A DNA stretch of 64,000 nucleotides from Wolbachia endosymbiont of Fragariocoptes setiger (GTDB taxonomy: Bacteria > Pseudomonadota > Alphaproteobacteria > Rickettsiales > Anaplasmataceae), in NCBI GenBank assembly GCA_019061405.1, contig JAHRAF010000001.1, positions 124,001-188,000 of the forward strand. Reading direction: 5' to 3'. Of the stretch, positions 60,307 to 64,000 are shown in pieces. The position numbers and the translations under genes were made by a program. The stretch's first letter is position 1. Each line of letters opens with the position of its first letter. The notes beneath the pieces are model-generated. The model had not been told where the DNA came from, ran no database searches, and was given only the letters and a program-made list of their open reading frames with translations.

Positions 60307-62106
60307 TTACTCTAATGTGATAAGAGACAATTCGTGCAAATGATTTTTGTCTATTTTGGAGGGAGAACCCATTAGAATATCTTCACCTTGTTGATTCATT
60401 GGAAAACAAATCACTTCTCGAATATTAGGTTCGTCAGCAAGCAGCATGATAATTCTATCTATTCCTGGGGCTATCCCTCCGTGAGGGGGAACACCAAATC
60501 TAAATGCACGTACAAGTGCTCCAAATTTTCTGTTAACTTCCTCTCGATTATATCCAGCAATAGAAAAAGCTTTATACATAATATCAAGATTGTTGTTTCG
60601 AATTGCACCACTTGATAATTCAACTCCATTGCAGACCAAATCGTATTGATATGCAATAATACCTAGCGGATTTTCCTCTAAGTCTTTAATAGTACCTTTT
60701 GGCATAGAAAATGGGTTATGAAAGAAATCGATCTTTTTGTTTTTATCATCATACATAAAATATGGAAAGTCAGTTATCCAACAAAACTGAAAAGTATTAT
60801 TATCTATCAAACCTAATTCTGAACCAAGAAGGTCACGAACTTTACCAGCAATGGTAGCTGCTTCACATTCTTTATCAGAGATGAAAAATATGCTATCACC
60901 AGGTTTTGTATTTGTTATTTCTCTGATTTGACTTAATTTTTTATCATCAAGAAACTTAGCTATAGGCCCTTTTGCAGAACAATTTTCATCAAAAGCGATG
61001 TATCCAAGGCCATTAGCCCCAAATTCTTTTTTAGCATGTTCTATTTTTTTATCAAAAAAGCTTCTAGATTCCTTTGCTGTGTTAGGGGCAGAAATTGCTC
61101 TTACTACCATCCCGCGTTCAATGTTTTCTCTAAAAATTTTAAACTCTGAACTGCAAAAAATATCTGTCACGTCACTAATGAGTAGTGGATTACGTAGATC
61201 AGGCTTATCAGAACCATATTTCAGCATAGCTTCCTTGTAAGTGATACGAGGAAAGCTTTTATTAATAGATTTGTTAGAAAATTTAGAGAATATGTTATAT
61301 AAAATAGGCTCAACTACTTGAAAAATATTCTCTTGTGTAACAAAAGACATTTCTAAGTCCAATTGATAAAACTCACCAGGAGAACGGTCGGCTCTTGCAT
61401 CTTCATCACGAAAACATGGGGCTATTTGAAAATATTTATCAAATCCTGAAACCATAAGTAATTGTTTGAAGATTTGTGGTGCTTGCGGTAATGCATAGAA
61501 TTTTCCTGGGTTAAGTCTACTAGGAACTAAATAATCACGCGCTCCTTCTGGTGATGAAGCAGTAAGTATTGGAGTTTGAATTTCTAAAAATCCCTGCTCT
61601 ATCATTATTCTACGTAGTTCTGCTATAACTTGCGAACGTAAAACAATGTTATTGCGAACTTTTTCACGCCTTAGATCAAGAAATCTGTATTTAAATCTCA
61701 TGTTTTCTGGATATTCTTGTTCGCTAGTGATATTTGATAAAATACTTCTCTCCTCTTTAGCTATTTCTTCATTGTCACAGAATTTAATCTCAGATTCAAC
61801 ATTGAGATTATTAACTACAACTTCAATTTCTCCTGTTGGTATTGAATAATTGATTGTATCTTCAGTTCTTGCTTTGACTACTCCTTCTATAGTAATGACG
61901 CTTTCTAATTTTAAAGTTGCAATTTTATCAAAAAAGCCCTTGTCATTATTAAAGACAAGTTGAGTAACCCCGTAAAAATCTCGTAAGTCTACAAAAATTA
62001 AATTGCCATGATCGCGTTTACGGTATAGCCAACCAGAGAGAACCACTTGTTCTTCTATATTATCTTTTTTCAGAGCATTACATGTATGTGTGCGATAGTG
62101 GTTCAT
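60307..62106 (-). CDS. aspS: Aspartyl-tRNA synthetase
   Basis: A 599-residue bacterial-type class II synthetase: OB-fold anticodon domain ([23 protein letters not shown] in two blocks), catalytic domain with [20 protein letters not shown], motif 2 [22 protein letters not shown] insertion (about 290-410) and motif 3 [17 protein letters not shown]. In Rickettsiales lacking AsnRS this enzyme can be non-discriminating and charge tRNA-Asn for GatCAB amidation; that cannot be told here. The length fits the family. The start is separated from the next gene by about 140 bp. Confidence 0.96.
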   Translation of the reverse strand: MNHYRTHTCNALKKDNIEEQVVLSGWLYRKRDHGNLIFVDLRDFYGVTQLVFNNDKGFFDKIATLKLESVITIEGVVKARTEDTINYSIPTGEIEVVVNNLNVESEIKFCDNEEIAKEERSILSNITSEQEYPENMRFKYRFLDLRREKVRNNIVLRSQVIAELRRIMIEQGFLEIQTPILTASSPEGARDYLVPSRLNPGKFYALPQAPQIFKQLLMVSGFDKYFQIAPCFRDEDARADRSPGEFYQLDLEMSFVTQENIFQVVEPILYNIFSKFSNKSINKSFPRITYKEAMLKYGSDKPDLRNPLLISDVTDIFCSSEFKIFRENIERGMVVRAISAPNTAKESRSFFDKKIEHAKKEFGANGLGYIAFDENCSAKGPIAKFLDDKKLSQIREITNTKPGDSIFFISDKECEAATIAGKVRDLLGSELGLIDNNTFQFCWITDFPYFMYDDKNKKIDFFHNPFSMPKGTIKDLEENPLGIIAYQYDLVCNGVELSSGAIRNNNLDIMYKAFSIAGYNREEVNRKFGALVRAFRFGVPPHGGIAPGIDRIIMLLADEPNIREVICFPMNQQGEDILMGSPSKIDKNHLHELSLITLE

Positions 62107-62243
62107 TATTTTTTATATCTTAAAGTATAAGGAGTATACATTATATCAATTTGTAGACAACTTTTCTATTCCATAGACAAATGCTTTTTAATAAAAACGC
62201 CTAGCATTGGTATATTGATTTTATTATACTTTTTATAAGTTTT

Positions 62244-64000
62244 ATGAAAAAACAAACGCTTGTTCACCTTCCTTTGATACTTTTATTTACAACCATAATT
62301 GCCTTAACTTTATATGAGCTTTTTGCTTTTTTTGTCTATATGTTTTACCTAGCAAATGCAATACTTTTTGGAGTAGAATATGCGGCAAAGGTTGCCTGAC
62401 AACACTATGTACCAGCTATAGGAATAGCTGCTATACTTATATGTCCGATAGCTATTGCTACCCTTCTATACTGTTACAACGACAAGAAAAGAATAACAAA
62501 GAAGAGATATCACCATCGGTTCTTATATCTAATACAGAGGACTTTAGTGATGTAACTTTTTCAAAAGAAATAGAAGATAAGATCAATTTATTACAGGAAA
62601 AAGGTACACAGGTCATTTGTTATGGTTTCTCCCAATCTGATAGAAGATCTCTAGCTGAAGTCTGTGCAAGTAAAATGAAGATGCAATTTGTATATATTGA
62701 TGATCTTACTATTAAAGAATTAAAAAGTGTAGAGAATGTTTTTGCCTCTTCGAAAGGTCCTTATGTGATTTTTGCAGATAGTGATAATCCTAACTCATTA
62801 AAAACATTTTCAAAATATATCAATAAAAAATTGCCAAAAGGGTCTAAATTGATACTAGGAACAAGTAACATTGTAAAATTAGATAAAAATTTTATAAAAA
62901 ACTTTAAATTGGTAGAGGCTGATCTCTCTAGAGGGAATTTTTATGAAAAAATATTAGAGGTTTGCAATAAGAAATGGAATATTATTTTCAATCAAACAGA
63001 AATGAACACACTATACAAAAATGTTTTAGAGAAATTCTCTGTATTTGCAATAGGCTCTATGTATGAAAAAGTAGTTATTGAAGTTTTGAAAAAGCGTATT
63101 TCAGGAGATACTTTTGAGTCTGATCAAATGAAGCAATTATTTGAACAAGAAATAAGAAATAGTAAGTGTAAATCTATAGTAAAAAATCGTGATACAGAAA
63201 CCTTGGATGACATAATAATTTCTGAAGGAATAAAAAAAGAAATAAAATACAAAATATTAGCTTCTAATCGAAAAATGGAGGAAAGGCTTGGTGTGAAAAT
63301 AAATAATACCTATATTCTATATGGTCCACCTGGTACTGGTAAAACCAAAATTGCCAAGATTATAGCGAACGAGCTTGATGTTAAATTTTTCTCTATAACT
63401 GCATCCGACTTTTTGGCATATATGCTCATCAAAGTCCAAGTAAGATAGGTCAATTTTTTCAAATAATAGATGAAAATAAAAAGGGTGGCTGCGTGGTTTT
63501 TATAGATGAAATAGATGCAATTGGAAGAAAACGCTCTGATAGAACAGATTGTGCTAATGATTCAGAACATGTTATGGCAATAGAAAAATTCTTCAGTTGT
63601 ATGGATGAATTGAAACATAAAAAGTCATTTGATAAGATTGTCATCATAGGAGCAACCAATCGATTAGATTCTTTAGATGAAGCCTTTTCTAGACGCTTTG
63701 CACAAAAAATAGAACTTGATTTACCAGATCTAAAATCAAGAAAAGAGCTGCTGTTGATGTATAGCAAAGAACTTATCGTTAATCTTCAAGAATCATTTGA
63801 TTTGGAAAAGGCAACCAAAATGTATATAAAAATAGGAGAAAAAACAGACGGGTTTTCTGGAGCTGATTTAGAAAATCTGTGTAACTCCATAAAATGGAAT
63901 GTATGTATGGATAAAAAGCATATTACCCTTCAGGAAATAGAAAATTGTTTTAATTATGAAATAGAGAGGACAAATAAACAAAGAGAAGATGCATCACCTC
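62244..64000 (+). pseudogene. Membrane-anchored tandem-AAA ATPase (degenerate D1, intact-looking D2), disrupted and truncated by window edge
   Basis: Read across three frames: ATG 62244 with two hydrophobic helices (LVHLPLILLFTTIIALTLY, then VPAIGIAAILICPIAIATLL); a TGA at 62397-62399 in place of probable Trp; a frameshift near 62490 (NDKK into NNKEEISPSVLISN); and a two-base AT insertion near 63422-63425 that splits AYAHQSPSKIG. The first AAA-like module lacks the P-loop (CYGFSQSDRRSLAEVCASKM, IFADSDN, LGTSNIVKLDKNF). The second has Walker A GPPGTGKT (63323-63346), Walker B VVFIDEIDAIGRKR, sensor GATNRLDSLDEAFSRRF. The module is introduced by LDDIIISEGIKKEIK, mirrored in the 2208 gene (FDDIVISDSLKKKL), so the two are paralogues. 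It is open at the right edge. Confidence 0.8.

Noticed and set aside
62397-62399. TGA read as tryptophan (genetic code change) in the tandem-AAA gene
   Set aside because: hslV and other intact genes end in TGA, and the same gene has two more frame lesions, so it is a nonsense mutation.

Overview
This AT-rich window reads as the chromosome of an obligate intracellular alphaproteobacterium of the order Rickettsiales, family Anaplasmataceae, near Wolbachia and Ehrlichia. Three things support this. The 16S rRNA gene (minus strand, about 52503-54006) stands alone without 23S or 5S genes and resembles Wolbachia/Ehrlichia 16S. The left edge carries a P44/Msp2/OMP-1-type surface protein. The hemE / CBS-domain (CorC-like) gene pair flanks an oriC-like region, as I recall for Wolbachia. 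The genus cannot be fixed by eye; a Wolbachia sister lineage is one possibility.

Layout. 1-6200: truncated surface antigen gene, small hypothetical gene, a decayed 1.3 kb stretch, a membrane-anchored AAA ATPase lacking the FtsH protease domain, a membrane protein and glutamate-cysteine ligase. 6200-17055: hslVU, a CorC-like gene, putative oriC (8996-9370), hemE, dciA-like, rpmB, lipA, nuoI, thrS, infC, then rsmE and gpmI on the other strand and tRNA-Asn. 17131-22419: one very large NB-ARC/TPR gene broken by about six frameshifts and a stop. 22500-31300: recF, an MFS transporter, glyA, a HemY-like gene and its upstream partner, lolC/E, nuoH and a SurA-like gene. 31300-42250: a frameshifted gene-transfer-agent (GTA) gene (DUF2460), predicted membrane proteins of effector-like character, ppiD, iscS, SURF1, a ferritin-like gene and a broken ankyrin gene. 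42379-46951: rluA-family gene, pyrC, murA, thyX, tRNA-Gly. 46952-50150: an accessory island with an IS1-family remnant (inverted repeats and an 8-bp target duplication still visible) and two tandem, decayed coiled-coil genes. 50370-64000: a membrane protein, sdhDC, 16S rRNA with a clear promoter, a porin-like protein with a TolA-like N-terminal coiled coil, a second split GTA gene (DUF2163), comF, ctaG, a Bax-inhibitor-1 homologue, aspS, and a tandem-AAA membrane ATPase that is a pseudogene and runs off the right edge.

Functionally, the intact genes are housekeeping: respiration (nuoI, nuoH, sdhCD, ctaG, SURF1), cofactors (hemE, lipA, iscS), nucleotides (pyrC, thyX, glyA), translation, envelope (murA, Lol, SurA, PpiD, porin) and proteostasis (HslVU). 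The host-interaction or accessory genes (NB-ARC/TPR, ankyrin, tandem AAA, coiled-coil pair, GTA, IS1) are nearly all broken, often by a one-base change in an A/T homopolymer. The window therefore shows a conserved core with an actively eroding accessory set. The most unusual items are the pair of related protease-less, membrane-anchored AAA proteins near the two ends and the giant NB-ARC/TPR protein with an unrecognised N-terminal region.
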